The position numbers were made by a program, and so were the translations under genes. Positions 33,401 to 41,566 of a stretch of DNA of 64,000 bases are shown one piece after another. Location of the stretch: contig NZ_FMCR01000006.1 of assembly GCF_900091575.1 (NCBI RefSeq), positions 248,001 through 312,000 on the forward strand. Reading direction: 5' to 3'. How positions within the stretch are numbered: the first letter of the stretch is position 1; every line of letters begins with the position of its first letter. Under the pieces are notes generated by a model. The model saw only the letters and a program-made list of their open reading frames with translations, was not told the DNA's origin and did no database searches. This stretch comes from Micromonospora saelicesensis (GTDB lineage: Bacteria > Actinomycetota > Actinomycetes > Mycobacteriales > Micromonosporaceae).

Positions 33401-33911
33401 CCAGCAGCGGTACGCCCAGCGCGAGCGCTGTGAACGCCGCCAGGATCAACGCCCGCCCGGCGACCCCCACCGCCGCCCAGGCGACCGCGGTGAACACCAC
33501 CGCCGCGGTGCCCAGCAGGAGTCCACCGAGGACGAAGAGCAGACCTTGGACCGTCCGGGTCGAGGTCTCCGCCGCGCCCGGCCGCGAATCCGCCGCCACC
33601 CCGGGACCCGGGCCGATGGACGGCGCCGGCCCGCCGAGAGGCACCGGACGCGCCACGACCGAGGCCGCCAACCCGGCGCGGACGACCGCGGCCAGCTCGG
33701 CCCGCCGCCCGGACACTGTCGACAGTCGTCCGGCCAGCTCGGTGTACGCGCGACGAGCCCGCTCCACCTGCGGCTCAAGCTCGGCGACCTCCCGGCTCAG
33801 CCGAACCACCTCAGCGGCGATCGGGTCGGGCGCACGTCGGCAGCCGGAGCAACCGGCGCTCAGATCGGCCGGTGCACCGCAGGCGGGGCAGGGGTAACGG
33901 GTGTCGTCCAC
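30450..33911 (-). CDS. Giant polytopic membrane protein (SCO7613 C-terminal domain type)
   Basis: An 1153-residue protein. The N-terminus is a zinc-ribbon-like CPACG...CSGCRR (residues 8-25), followed by a coiled segment rich in Glu/Arg (about 30-75) and a short linker. The rest, from about residue 120, is an almost unbroken series of some 25-30 hydrophobic Ala/Leu/Val helices. This matches the large actinomycete membrane proteins named after SCO7613, whose function is unknown. A role as a scaffold or lipid-related channel would be speculation. GTG start; single-gene unit between desaturase and CutA, with a terminator hairpin after its stop. Confidence 0.85.
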   Translation of the reverse strand: MDDTRYPCPACGAPADLSAGCSGCRRAPDPIAAEVVRLSREVAELEPQVERARRAYTELAGRLSTVSGRRAELAAVVRAGLAASVVARPVPLGGPAPSIGPGPGVAADSRPGAAETSTRTVQGLLFVLGGLLLGTAAVVFTAVAWAAVGVAGRALILAAFTALALGVPLLAVRRGLRGTAETFAAVGLLLVVLDGYAAWSVDLAGVADWPGSRYAALVGGASAAVAVAYGRWSGLTGPWFAALVAAQPALPLLAAEAGLGATGWALVLLGVASLNLAVLAALRGREGAAQLVGRVLAGAGHVAALVGASACAVVPLVSGRAGGAPLLAGVPLLLVALTGFGAAWLVGGRALRAVAAGLLVPVLAAALLRPVAELRPSVLLLAAATVALGMAAAVRLLPAAAGAAVDGGGGWRAGPRAGALFVAAGTAQVTVLITIGLAVAAVGRSLPPWGGAGTAPDLRWGWQLAPAVALAIGATVLLLPRGARAVLATAGAVAVLFAVPAGWSASWPQVVAVDLVGGVALLLAVLARPSTPSVALRTRALGGAVLLGHGLLVALAAPIGALVALGVLAVVGLALAVRRGAGAYREVAGAGLLVGQLALPGIAAVAMFAAGGPPWWQARLALAAAGLSLVAALAARRHRVELIGYAVTGAVAAVTVPGLTPLVGAGDEPLVLYAALAALGVCWLPSASASGQAVLGDRPAADGRESARSALLLAAGGTLAAVAVLAALPTVLTALGSPYGGGNPVWSGVPTVVADPSVLPVGFALVVLAVAGALAGRRVGLPVPPALPFVAAALPVLLIAIGAPWPVLPAAVLLAGLAALLFTALAAARPALAPVAVPVGVVLVASGVLGLLATRAGTLAAEGALLVAAVAVAAGARRFEVRVAGCLAAVGAASSLSVTAPLAAGLPLRAAAYPLLAVAGLVLAAAAVTPARVRLGRVLDATAQAVALVAAVLAVEAARHLATVCVLWGVAVALRLLRRGEPAGRRWMFAGIAAGSELLGAWVLLAAGGVTVLEAYTLPAAALAVGAGLLALRTRSGLTSWPALGPGLVAALLPSLVSVLAGADPQPWRRLLLGAAATGAVLAGATRRWQAPVLLGGGVLTLLALHELARGWDLLPRWIYLGVGGLALVGLAATYERRRRDLARLRAAVGRLS

Positions 33912-33959
33912 CCGGTCATCATCGACAACCGACCGGGGTGCGACCCAGAGTGCGCGTAC

Positions 33960-34280
33960 TCAGGAGCGGGTGTGCTCGTACACCCAGGTGGCGTAGTCGG
34001 GGTTGCCGCTCTCCACCCTGGACACCAGGATCTCCGGCACCTCGTACGGGTGGCTGACCCGGATCTGGTCCAGCAACGCGGTGAGCCGATCCGGTGCGGT
34101 CTTGAACTGCACCGACCACTCGGTGCTCGTCTCCATCCCGGACCGCCACCAGTAGGTGCTGTCCACCTGACCACCCACCTGGGCGCAGGCGGCGAGCCTG
34201 CCGGCGACGGCCGCAGCCGCCAGCACGTCGGCGACCGAACGCGCATCCACCACCGTTGTCACCACGCAGATCTCGTCCAC
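33960..34280 (-). CDS. cutA: CutA1 divalent ion tolerance protein
   Basis: A 106-residue protein with the complete CutA1 signature: early CVVTTVVDARSVADVLA, AACAQVGGQVDSTYWWRSGMETSTEW, VQFKTAPDRLTALLDQI and HPYEVPEILVSRVESGNPDYATWV. The protein forms trimers with a ferredoxin-like fold. The name comes from copper tolerance in E. coli, but the molecular function is unresolved. GTG start. Genes on both sides are unrelated. Confidence 0.93.
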   Translation of the reverse strand: MDEICVVTTVVDARSVADVLAAAAVAGRLAACAQVGGQVDSTYWWRSGMETSTEWSVQFKTAPDRLTALLDQIRVSHPYEVPEILVSRVESGNPDYATWVYEHTRS

Positions 34281-34301
34281 GCCCGCACCCTACGCGGACA
34301 T

Positions 34302-35306
34302 CTACCGATTAGCGGCGATCCAGGCATCAATCTGCGCCCACCAATCGAAGAGCCAGTCGATGCGTTGCTGCCGTCCGGTCGGTACGTCCTCCGGCGGCAC
34401 GGACCAGAACCGCATGACGATCCGCTTGTCCATCGGCAGTTCCCGCCACACGTCGGCGACGGTGAGCATCCGGTCCAGCCCGGTGTGGGCGACGAAGATG
34501 ACCCCGGCGTCCGGTGCGGCGTCCAGCGCGGCGAGCATCCCACCGGGCTGCGGGGCGAGCACGTGGCGCATCCGCTCGGCGCGCAGGGCCATCCTTTCCA
34601 GGCCGAGGGAGCGCAGCCGGGCGATGGCGCGCAGCCGTCGCCTGGGGGTGAAGTTGCCGCCCTCGGGGAAGATCACGAAGGCGTCGTTGTCGTCCAGGCC
34701 GGTGGCGAGGTGCCTCACCTGGCGTACCGTCTCCTCGCCGCGCTCCGGGGTCGGCGCGATGAACCGGTTGGGCAGCCGGTTGAGCAGCACGTCGATCGCC
34801 GGATCCCACTGGAGGCTGTCCTTGAGGACGATCCGGGGCTCCCGGTGGAACCAGTTGACCAGCCCGTGGATCAGGATGAACGAGTCGCCCGGCCCGGCGT
34901 GCCGACAGAGCACCAGCTCGGGCCGGCCGGGCAACGCGGTGTCCGGGTCGGTGCCCACGACGTCGATGCGCAACCGCAGTGTCCAATGTGCCTGCCAGAA
35001 CAGCAACCGCAGGAACCAGCCGGCCAACACGTAGTGCGCGCGCTGGAACGCCGGCGACCGGGTCCGCCAGCCGAAGCCGGAGACGACCCAGAGCAGGAAG
35101 AGCGCGAGCAGCGCGGCAGCGTCCCAGACCAGGTAGAAGCAGCCGATCCAGAGCAGTCGCAGCGGGCGCAACCGGCCCGGGACCAGCGGGGACGCGGCCG
35201 CGGCGAGCAGCGCCCAGATCGGCAACGTGGTGACCACGAGGAAGGCGAGCAGCACGACGGCGGGGGCGATCAGCAGCCGACGCAGCCACCGGGGAGGCAG
35301 CGGCAT
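34302..35306 (-). CDS. Membrane-anchored acyltransferase (PlsC-like)
   Basis: A 334-residue protein with two N-terminal membrane helices (LLIAPAVVLLAFLVVTTLPI; YLVWDAAALLALFLLWVV) and a PlsC-like acyltransferase domain. The catalytic HxxxxD appears as CRHAGPGDSF near residue 145, and the phosphate-binding motif as IFPEGGNFTP near 225. It probably acylates a lysophospholipid or related glycerol-phosphate. Its ATG overlaps the stop of the upstream patatin gene by one base (TGATG), so the lipase and acyltransferase are coupled, suggesting a phospholipid deacylation-reacylation unit. Confidence 0.85.
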   Translation of the reverse strand: MPLPPRWLRRLLIAPAVVLLAFLVVTTLPIWALLAAAASPLVPGRLRPLRLLWIGCFYLVWDAAALLALFLLWVVSGFGWRTRSPAFQRAHYVLAGWFLRLLFWQAHWTLRLRIDVVGTDPDTALPGRPELVLCRHAGPGDSFILIHGLVNWFHREPRIVLKDSLQWDPAIDVLLNRLPNRFIAPTPERGEETVRQVRHLATGLDDNDAFVIFPEGGNFTPRRRLRAIARLRSLGLERMALRAERMRHVLAPQPGGMLAALDAAPDAGVIFVAHTGLDRMLTVADVWRELPMDKRIVMRFWSVPPEDVPTGRQQRIDWLFDWWAQIDAWIAANR

Positions 35307-36139
35307 CAACGCTCCAGGTGGGTGGCGAGGTAGCGCCGGGAGGCGGTGTACGCGCGGCTGATCCGCCGTCCCACCGCCGCCATGTCCCGGTACGCCCACG
35401 GCGTGTCGTCGCGTGGGTTGAGCCCGCCGGTCGGCAGGACGTGCACCTCCACCCCCTCCGGCAGAGCCGCCATCTCCCGGAAGAAGCGGTGCCGGCGGGA
35501 GATCTCGAACGCCACCTGTGCGATCTCCCACGGCCGACGGGGCGGGGTCAGCTCCCGTTCGATCCGACCCACCTGGAGGACGTAGATCCGGCGGGCGCCG
35601 ACGGCCACCGCCTCGCCGATGGGGATGGAGTTGACGATGCCGCCGTCCACGTAGTGCGCGCCGTCGATCTGCATCGGCGGGAGCAGGCCCGGCACCGAGG
35701 CCGACGCCATCACCGCCGGCACCACCGGGCCGCTGTCGAACCAGTGCTCGGCGGCCCGCTCGATGTGGGCGGCGCAGCACCGGAACGGAACCCGCAGGTC
35801 GGCGAAGGTGGTGTCCACCCCCAGCTCGTTCTCCAACAGGCGGCGCAGCGGCCGGGGTGAGTGCAGGTGGGTGCGGGCGGCGAAGCGGCGCAGTTGCCGG
35901 GCGACCGAGTCGCCGTACACCTCGCTCGCCTCCGGTGAGGCCCAGAGCCGGACCAGCCGATCGGTCACCGCCTCGGACGGGTCGGCGGCGACCAGCGCGC
36001 CGTTGACCGCGCCGATCGAGGTGCCGAGGACCATGTCGGGTTGGATGCCGGCCCGGAACAGGGCACGCAACATGCCGACCTCGACCGCGCCGAGCACTCC
36101 CCCGCCGCCGAGCACGAACGCCACCGGTCCCCCCGCCAT
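35306..36139 (-). CDS. Patatin-like phospholipase
   Basis: A 277-residue patatin-domain hydrolase. It has the oxyanion glycine loop VLGGGGVLGAVEVGML, the nucleophile Ser in GTSIGAVNGAL (GxSxG), and the catalytic Asp in HYVDGGIVNSIPI (DGG). The Ser-Asp dyad is complete. It likely releases fatty acids from phospholipids in the cytoplasm or at the membrane. ATG codons at 36139 and 36148 are both plausible; I used 36139 with GAGAG upstream. It is co-translated with the PlsC-like acyltransferase. Confidence 0.88.
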   Translation of the reverse strand: MAGGPVAFVLGGGGVLGAVEVGMLRALFRAGIQPDMVLGTSIGAVNGALVAADPSEAVTDRLVRLWASPEASEVYGDSVARQLRRFAARTHLHSPRPLRRLLENELGVDTTFADLRVPFRCCAAHIERAAEHWFDSGPVVPAVMASASVPGLLPPMQIDGAHYVDGGIVNSIPIGEAVAVGARRIYVLQVGRIERELTPPRRPWEIAQVAFEISRRHRFFREMAALPEGVEVHVLPTGGLNPRDDTPWAYRDMAAVGRRISRAYTASRRYLATHLER

Positions 36140-36304
36140 GTCTCTCATCCTGGCACGGGCCCGCCGCCGACCGGTGGGCCGCTGCCGACCGGCGGTCAGC
36201 GCACGGCAGGCACCGTCCGCCGACGGCTGGTGGCGACGGCGTTGACAGGCAGGACGCATTCGCGCAACCTGATACCGCTCCCACCCCTGAGGCAGGTGCG
36301 ATCT

Positions 36305-37804
36305 GTGAAGGCAGCACTGCATCCGGGCCGATTGCTGGCTCGCAGATACCGACTTCTGGACCAGATCGGCGCCGGCGGCATGTCGGTCATCTGGCGTGCC
36401 CGGGACGAGGTACTGGACCGGGTGGTCGCGCTGAAGGTGCTCGCCCCGTCACTCGCCGCCGACGCGCGGTTCCGGGGCATGGTGCGCGAGGAGGCACGGG
36501 CCGCCGCCCAGTTGGTGCACCCGCACCTGACCTCCGTGCACGACTACGGCGAGACGGTCGACCCGGACGGCTCGATCACCTCGTTCGTCGTGATGGAACT
36601 GCTCAGCGGCGAGGAGTTGAAGCTGCGGCTCACCGAGGGGCCGCTGCCGTGGACCGAGGCGGTCCAGGTCGGCGCGCAGGTCGCGGACGCGCTGGCCGCC
36701 GCGCACCGGCTCGGCATCGTGCACCGGGACATCACCCCGGCCAACGTGATGATGACCGGGACGGGCGTCAAGGTGCTCGACTTCGGCATCGCCACCCGGA
36801 TCGGCGCGCCCGACGAGGACGAGGACGGCGAGACCTTCGGCACCCCGGCGTACGTCGCCCCGGAACGCCTCGACGGCGCGCCGGCCCAACCGTCCACCGA
36901 CGTCTACTCGCTCGGCGTACTGCTGCACGAGGCGCTCACCGGCCGGGTCCCGTATCCGGCGGACACCTGGGAGCAGCTCAGCGCCGCGCTGGCCAGTGGT
37001 CCGCCACCGACGCTGGCCGACCTACCGGATCTGCCCGCACCGGTGGCCCAGATCTGCCTGCGCAGCCTCGCCCGGAACCCGGCCGATCGGCCGACGGCCC
37101 GGCAGGTCGCCACCGCGCTCCGCGACCACTCGCTGCCCGCCGAGCCCCCGACGGCGACCATCCGGGTGCCCACGCAGCCCCTGCCACCGGAGTCGCCCGC
37201 CGTCGCGACGGTCAGCCCTCCAGCGGCGGCGCGGCTGGACGGAGACGCCTCGGACGGCGGGACCTCCTCCGGCGCGGGCGAGCCGGCGACCGGGTCCGGC
37301 TGGTCGCGCCGGCGGTTGGTGTTGCTGCTGGTGCTGGCCGTCGGAGTGACACTGGCCGGGGTGGCCCTGCTGCCCGAAGAGCAGCCGACCCGCCGGGCGC
37401 AGCCCTCCGCCGGGCCGGTGACGACCCCGTCGACCGACCCGCCGGCCCCCGAGTCGTCCGCGCCGATCACGTCGACCCCACCGACCGCGGCACCGACGAC
37501 GAAGCCGACCACCGGGGCGCCCACCTCGAACCCGGGCACCCTGACCGAGGTCGCGAACCGGGTCGACGGGTTGATCGGCGCCGGCCTGAGCGCCGGTGAG
37601 ATCCGCGACGACGTGGCCCTCGACCTGCGAAACGAGCTGCGCAACCTGACCGTGGCGGTCAGCTCCGGCCGCGAAGAGCTGGCGCCGCCGGTGGCCCGGC
37701 TGCGCGCGAAGGTCGCCGTCCGTCTCGGTGAGGGCGGCATCAGCCCGGCCTACGCCTCTCGGCTCGACGCCGCCATCGCCGAGCTGGGCGCGACCGGAGC
37801 CTGA
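36305..37804 (+). CDS. Transmembrane Ser/Thr protein kinase
   Basis: A 499-residue kinase. It shows the P-loop IGAGGMSVIW (residues 21-30), ATP-binding Lys44, catalytic HRDITPANVMM near residue 140 (the usual Lys of HRDxKPxN is Thr here), DFG in VLDFGIATR, and VAPE. After the kinase domain comes a Pro-rich juxtamembrane region, one membrane helix (RRLVLLLVLAVGVTLAGVALL, about 335-355), a Thr/Pro/Ser linker, and a small extracellular helical domain of about 80 residues (LTEVANRVDGLIGAGLSAGEI...). No PASTA repeats. The HRDIT variant occurs in other actinomycete kinases, so activity may be retained. GTG start with AGGTG upstream. Confidence 0.88.
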   Translation: MKAALHPGRLLARRYRLLDQIGAGGMSVIWRARDEVLDRVVALKVLAPSLAADARFRGMVREEARAAAQLVHPHLTSVHDYGETVDPDGSITSFVVMELLSGEELKLRLTEGPLPWTEAVQVGAQVADALAAAHRLGIVHRDITPANVMMTGTGVKVLDFGIATRIGAPDEDEDGETFGTPAYVAPERLDGAPAQPSTDVYSLGVLLHEALTGRVPYPADTWEQLSAALASGPPPTLADLPDLPAPVAQICLRSLARNPADRPTARQVATALRDHSLPAEPPTATIRVPTQPLPPESPAVATVSPPAAARLDGDASDGGTSSGAGEPATGSGWSRRRLVLLLVLAVGVTLAGVALLPEEQPTRRAQPSAGPVTTPSTDPPAPESSAPITSTPPTAAPTTKPTTGAPTSNPGTLTEVANRVDGLIGAGLSAGEIRDDVALDLRNELRNLTVAVSSGREELAPPVARLRAKVAVRLGEGGISPAYASRLDAAIAELGATGA

Positions 37805-37822
37805 CCCGGCGACACCGGTGGG

Positions 37823-38935
37823 TCAGCGCACCGGCACCCGGTCCGGTTCACGGACGTCGTGCCGGCCGAGGTCGAAGCGCTGATAGACCTCCGCGTAGCC
37901 GCTCGCCATCCGCTCGACCGAGAAGTTCCGCGCGACGTGCGCCACGCAGTCCTCCGGGTCGAGTCGCTCCGCCGCGAGCAGCGCCGCGGGTAGCTCCTCC
38001 GACCGTTCGACGACGAGCCCGGTCAGCCCCGGCCGCACCAGCTCCGGCACCGCACCCCGGTTGAGCGCCACCACCGGCGTGCCGGTGGCCATCGCCTCCA
38101 GCATCACCATGCCGAACGGCTCGTCCCACTGGATCGGCATGATCAGGCAGCGCGCGTCGACAAGCATCCGCAGCGTCGTCGCGCGGTCCGCGTTGAGCAC
38201 GACGGTCACGTCGTCGTCGACCATCGGCGCGACGACCTGCTCGTAGTAGCGGCGCTCGGCCGGCTCGTTGCACTTGCCGGCCAACAGCAGGGGCAGTCCG
38301 GCCGCCCGGCACGCCCGGATGGCGGTGTCCGGGCCCTTGTCCGGGCTGAACCGGGCCAGCCACAGCACCGGCCCCGCGCCGGGTGTGTGCTTGCGCGGGA
38401 AGCCGCGGATGTCGAGCGCGTTGTGCACAGTGCCGGCCCAGGGCAGGTTCGGATTCAGCCGGCGCTGGGCGTGCGAGATGGCCACCAGTGCGACGCCCGC
38501 GTCGATGTCGCTCAGCACGTCGCCGTACTCCCCCACGGGGTTGCCGTGCACGGTCGCGACGGTCGGCACGGCCCGGCGGCCGGCGACCAGTGGACCGATC
38601 GTGGTGTGGTCGTGAATCACGTCGAAGTCGGCCGGGCTGATCAGCCGATTCACCCGGGCCAGGTGTGCCAGCTCGGGCAGTGACTCGCCGAGCCGCTCGT
38701 ACTGGACCTCGGCCACCGTGGAGACGAAGCCGTCGGCCGCCGTGCCGTGGTCACCTCCGGCGCCGAACAGGGTCACCGAGTGCCCCTGCCCGCAGAGCGC
38801 GTCCACCAGGGCGGCGACGACCTGTTCGAGGCCGCCGTAGCCGGGCGGCGGTACGGACAACCACGGCGGAACCACCATCGCGATGCGCAGCGACCGCTCC
38901 TCGGGGCGGCCCGCAGGCGGGTGGTTCACGGCCAC
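37823..38935 (-). CDS. Glycosyltransferase family 4
   Basis: A 370-residue GT-B transferase. The N-terminal domain has RIAMVVPPWLSVPPPGYGGLEQVVAAL (an opening for the acceptor) and DVIHDHTTIG. The donor-binding half shows VLWLARFSPDKGPDTAIRA and the conserved EPFGMVMLEAMATGTPVVALNRGAVPELV, where the Glu pair contacts the nucleotide sugar. It probably adds a sugar to a lipid or small glycoside; the acceptor is unknown. GGGGAGG precedes two nearby GTG codons (38935 and 38929); I used the first. It is convergent with the kinase gene, with only 18 bp between stops. Confidence 0.88.
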   Translation of the reverse strand: MAVNHPPAGRPEERSLRIAMVVPPWLSVPPPGYGGLEQVVAALVDALCGQGHSVTLFGAGGDHGTAADGFVSTVAEVQYERLGESLPELAHLARVNRLISPADFDVIHDHTTIGPLVAGRRAVPTVATVHGNPVGEYGDVLSDIDAGVALVAISHAQRRLNPNLPWAGTVHNALDIRGFPRKHTPGAGPVLWLARFSPDKGPDTAIRACRAAGLPLLLAGKCNEPAERRYYEQVVAPMVDDDVTVVLNADRATTLRMLVDARCLIMPIQWDEPFGMVMLEAMATGTPVVALNRGAVPELVRPGLTGLVVERSEELPAALLAAERLDPEDCVAHVARNFSVERMASGYAEVYQRFDLGRHDVREPDRVPVR

Positions 38936-39027
38936 GAGTCCTCCCCGTTGCTCCCCCGGTGCGGCGGCACCGCCGGTCGGCGGCGGTTTCCCGGTGGCGT
39001 CCCGGGTAAACCGGACATGGCGGACGA

Positions 39028-39699
39028 TCACCCGCCCACCAGGAGTTGGTCGTGGACCACCCGCACTCCGGGCGCGGACCACGCCACCCGCTCGACCTGA
39101 TCGCGTTCCCACCAGGAACGGACCACGCCGGCGAGGACCAGCGTGTCGCCGTCCACCTCGACGGTCACCCGCTCGCCGCCGAGCGTGCGCAGCAGCGCCC
39201 GCTGGACGTCCCGCCGCAGCCGCTCGCCAGCCGGTGGCGCCGCGGGTCGTACCTCGATCAGGTTGGTGATCCCCCGTACGCCGTCGAGCCGGCGCACCTC
39301 GCCCTCGGCGGCCCGCCGCTGCCACCCGAACTCGACCTCACCGCGCAGCATCAGCCAGCCGTTGGCCACTGTCACGTCCAGCCGTTCGGCGGGCACGAAA
39401 CTGTCCCACTCCAAGGCGCGGGTGGCGGCGTTGGCGACCTCGGCGTCGGTACGCCCCGGAGTGCCGGGCAGCCGCACCTCCATCTCGTCGGCCACCGCCC
39501 GTACGCCGCGAACCCGCTGCGCGCACCGTGTCGCGGCCCAGCCGCGGGCGGCACCGTCCACGAATCCGGTCAGGGTGACCACGCCCTGGTCGACTGTCAC
39601 GCCGATCTCGTTCGGTTGCAGCCGGGCGTCCCAGGCCAGTTCGGCCAGAACGTCGCGTTGGATCCGCTGGTCGTCGCGGACACCCACCACCTCGGTCAT
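39028..39699 (-). CDS. Protein with three BON domains
   Basis: A 223-residue protein made of three BON (bacterial OsmY and nodulation) repeats: about residues 15-75, 85-150 and 160-223. Each contains the pattern of an alternating strand such as VTVDQGVVTLTGFVD, VTVANGWLMLRGEVE and VEVDGDTLVLAGVVR. BON domains bind phospholipids or hydrophobic ligands. There is no signal peptide, so it may act on the inner face of the membrane. It lies after a terminator that follows the HtrA-like protease gene, so it is probably a separate transcript. Confidence 0.88.
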   Translation of the reverse strand: MTEVVGVRDDQRIQRDVLAELAWDARLQPNEIGVTVDQGVVTLTGFVDGAARGWAATRCAQRVRGVRAVADEMEVRLPGTPGRTDAEVANAATRALEWDSFVPAERLDVTVANGWLMLRGEVEFGWQRRAAEGEVRRLDGVRGITNLIEVRPAAPPAGERLRRDVQRALLRTLGGERVTVEVDGDTLVLAGVVRSWWERDQVERVAWSAPGVRVVHDQLLVGG

Positions 39700-39755
39700 G
39701 GCACCCCACCCCCCGGTTCCGGTCGTCGCCCTCCGAACCTGCCGGGCGGACGGGT

Positions 39756-39790
39756 GACGGCGGTTCACCCGTTACGGGTGAACCGCCGTC
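39756..39790 (-). terminator. Terminator of the protease gene
   Basis: GACGGCGGTTCACCCGT (39756-39772) and ACGGGTGAACCGCCGTC (39774-39790) form a perfect 17-bp palindrome with a single-base centre, 89 bp after the protease stop and 57 bp before the BON gene start. Confidence 0.8.
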
Positions 39791-39878
39791 CGGGCGGAAA
39801 GAAGCGGCGGGTGACGGAGCCGACCCCCTCGGCCCCGCCACCCGCCGCCGGAGGGAGGAAGCAGGTTCAGACAGCTGG

Positions 39879-41504
39879 TCAGGACGTCTCGGCGAGCGTC
39901 ACGGTCACCGACTTCTCGACACCGTTGCGCTTGAACTGCACCTCGACCCGGTCGCCGACCTTGCCGGCCTGCACCGCGCCCACCAGGTCGTCCGAGTCGT
40001 TGACGGGCTTGTCGCCGAACCGGGTGACGACGTCGCCGCGCTGGAGGCCGGCCTTCTCCGCCGGGCTGCCCGGGGTGACCGACGCAACGAGGGCGCCGCC
40101 GCCCTCGGCCTGGTTGACGCCGACTCCGAGCGACGGGTGGCTGACCTTCTCGCCCCGCTGGAGCTTGCCCGCGACGTCCTTGGCCTTGTTGCTGGGGATG
40201 GCGAACCCGACACCGATGTTGCCGGTGCTCTGCCCGGAGGTCGCGATGGCGGTGTTGACGCCGATCACCTCGCCCCGGGTGTTGACCAGGGCGCCACCGG
40301 AGTTGCCGGGGTTGATCGGCGCGTCCGTCTGGAGCAGGCCGGAGATCGAGCTGACCGGCTGGCTCTGCTGCTGGGTCGGGTCCTGCGGCTGCCCCTCACC
40401 GGCCCGGATGGTGCGGTCCCGGGCGCTGAGGATGCCCGAGGTGACCGAACCCTGCAGACCGAGCGGGCTGCCCAGGGCGAGCACCTGGTCGCCGACCTGC
40501 ATGGCGTCGCTGTCGCCGAACTTGGCCGGCTTCAGGTCGTTCACCCCGTTGGCCTTCACCACGGCCAGGTCGGTCTTCGGGTCGGTGCCGATGATCTTCG
40601 CGTCGGCGGTCTTGCCGTCGGCGAAGACCACCCGCACGGCGTCGCCGGCTGCGGACGCGACCACGTGGTTGTTGGTCAGCACGTACCCGTCGGCGCTGAG
40701 CACCACCCCGGAGCCCTCACCGCTGTTGGTGGTGATCGAGACGACGCTGTCCTGCACCGACGCGGCGATCTTCGGCAGGTCGGCGCCGTTGATCACGGGA
40801 GCCGCGGAGTAGGTGCGGGTGATGCCACCGCCGTCGCCGTCGAGGGCGAGCGCGAGTGCCCCACCGGCAACACCGGAACCGAGCATCAGGGCGAACACCG
40901 CGACACCGGCACCGGCGAACTTGGCGATCCGACCCGGCCGGGGGCCGCTGCCGGGCGGCGCGACCTGCGGGCCCCACGGCGGGACCGGCTGGCCCGGGTG
41001 GTGCGGGTGCTGTCCGGGGTGCTGGGCGTGCTGCCCGGGGTGCTGCTGGTGCTGGGCGTACGGCATTCCCGGCTGGCCCCCGCCGGCCCAGCCGGACTGC
41101 TGGCCCGGGTACCAGGGAGCACCGGGGTAGTGACCGGCGGCCGGCTGTGGGTAGCCGGGCTGGCCGGGCGCCGGGTGACCGGAGACCGGGTACGACGGCG
41201 CGGACGCGGCGGCGGCCGGGCGCTCGTAGCCGGTCGACGGCTCGAACCCGGTCGGCTGAGCGGCTGCCGGCGGGCCGGCGGGCGCGGAGGAGCCGGTGTA
41301 CCCGGCGGGGGTGACGGCGGTGGTCTCGGCGTCACCGGTGGGGGCGGCGACCGTCGGGTCGCCGCCGGTCGAGACGACCGGTACGGGAGTGGTCGGGGAG
41401 TCGGACTGCACGCGCTCGTCGCGCGGCAGCTCGGCGGTGGGGTGCGACGGCTCGGCGTCGGTGGGGGCCGGCCGGCGCTGCGGGTCGGACTCGAACTCGG
41501 TCAT
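39879..41504 (-). CDS. HtrA/DegP-like membrane serine protease with PDZ domain
   Basis: A 541-residue protease. Residues 1-200 are a cytoplasmic Pro/Gln/His-rich tail containing HPGQHAQHPGQH-type repeats. One membrane helix (about 205-230, AGAGVAVFALMLGSGVAGGALALAL) anchors a trypsin-like domain with the full triad: His in TNNHVVAS, Asp in KTDLAVVKA and Ser in GNSGGALV. A C-terminal PDZ domain begins SHPSLGVGV and ends EVQFKRNG. It acts outside the membrane on misfolded envelope proteins. The response regulator-kinase-protease order recalls the mycobacterial mprAB-pepD locus. A four-unit regulatory array lies upstream. Confidence 0.92.
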   Translation of the reverse strand: MTEFESDPQRRPAPTDAEPSHPTAELPRDERVQSDSPTTPVPVVSTGGDPTVAAPTGDAETTAVTPAGYTGSSAPAGPPAAAQPTGFEPSTGYERPAAAASAPSYPVSGHPAPGQPGYPQPAAGHYPGAPWYPGQQSGWAGGGQPGMPYAQHQQHPGQHAQHPGQHPHHPGQPVPPWGPQVAPPGSGPRPGRIAKFAGAGVAVFALMLGSGVAGGALALALDGDGGGITRTYSAAPVINGADLPKIAASVQDSVVSITTNSGEGSGVVLSADGYVLTNNHVVASAAGDAVRVVFADGKTADAKIIGTDPKTDLAVVKANGVNDLKPAKFGDSDAMQVGDQVLALGSPLGLQGSVTSGILSARDRTIRAGEGQPQDPTQQQSQPVSSISGLLQTDAPINPGNSGGALVNTRGEVIGVNTAIATSGQSTGNIGVGFAIPSNKAKDVAGKLQRGEKVSHPSLGVGVNQAEGGGALVASVTPGSPAEKAGLQRGDVVTRFGDKPVNDSDDLVGAVQAGKVGDRVEVQFKRNGVEKSVTVTLAETS

Positions 41505-41525
41505 GGCACTACCTTCTCCCCCGGC

Positions 41526-41565
41526 ACTGCAATCAACCTGGAACCGTCCTGGAAGTTGGCTGAAA
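41526..41565 (-). promoter_or_regulatory. Four-unit 11-bp direct-repeat array upstream of the HtrA-like protease
   Basis: On the minus strand four 7-mers, each separated by 4 bases, read TTTCAGC, TTCCAGG, TTCCAGG and TTGCAGT. The invariant CAG recurs at an 11-bp (one helical turn) period. The array begins immediately after the histidine kinase stop codon and ends 22 bp before the protease ATG. The 7-N4-7 layout is the one bound by PhoP-type response regulators. A matching array precedes the response regulator gene at the identical distance. Confidence 0.7.
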
Positions 41566-41566
41566 G

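Noticed and set aside
33009..35333. A 774-codon plus-strand frame opposite SCO7613-like, cutA and acyltransferase genes
   Set aside because: It covers three recognisable minus-strand genes and contains His/Arg/Gly/Pro-rich antisense-type composition.
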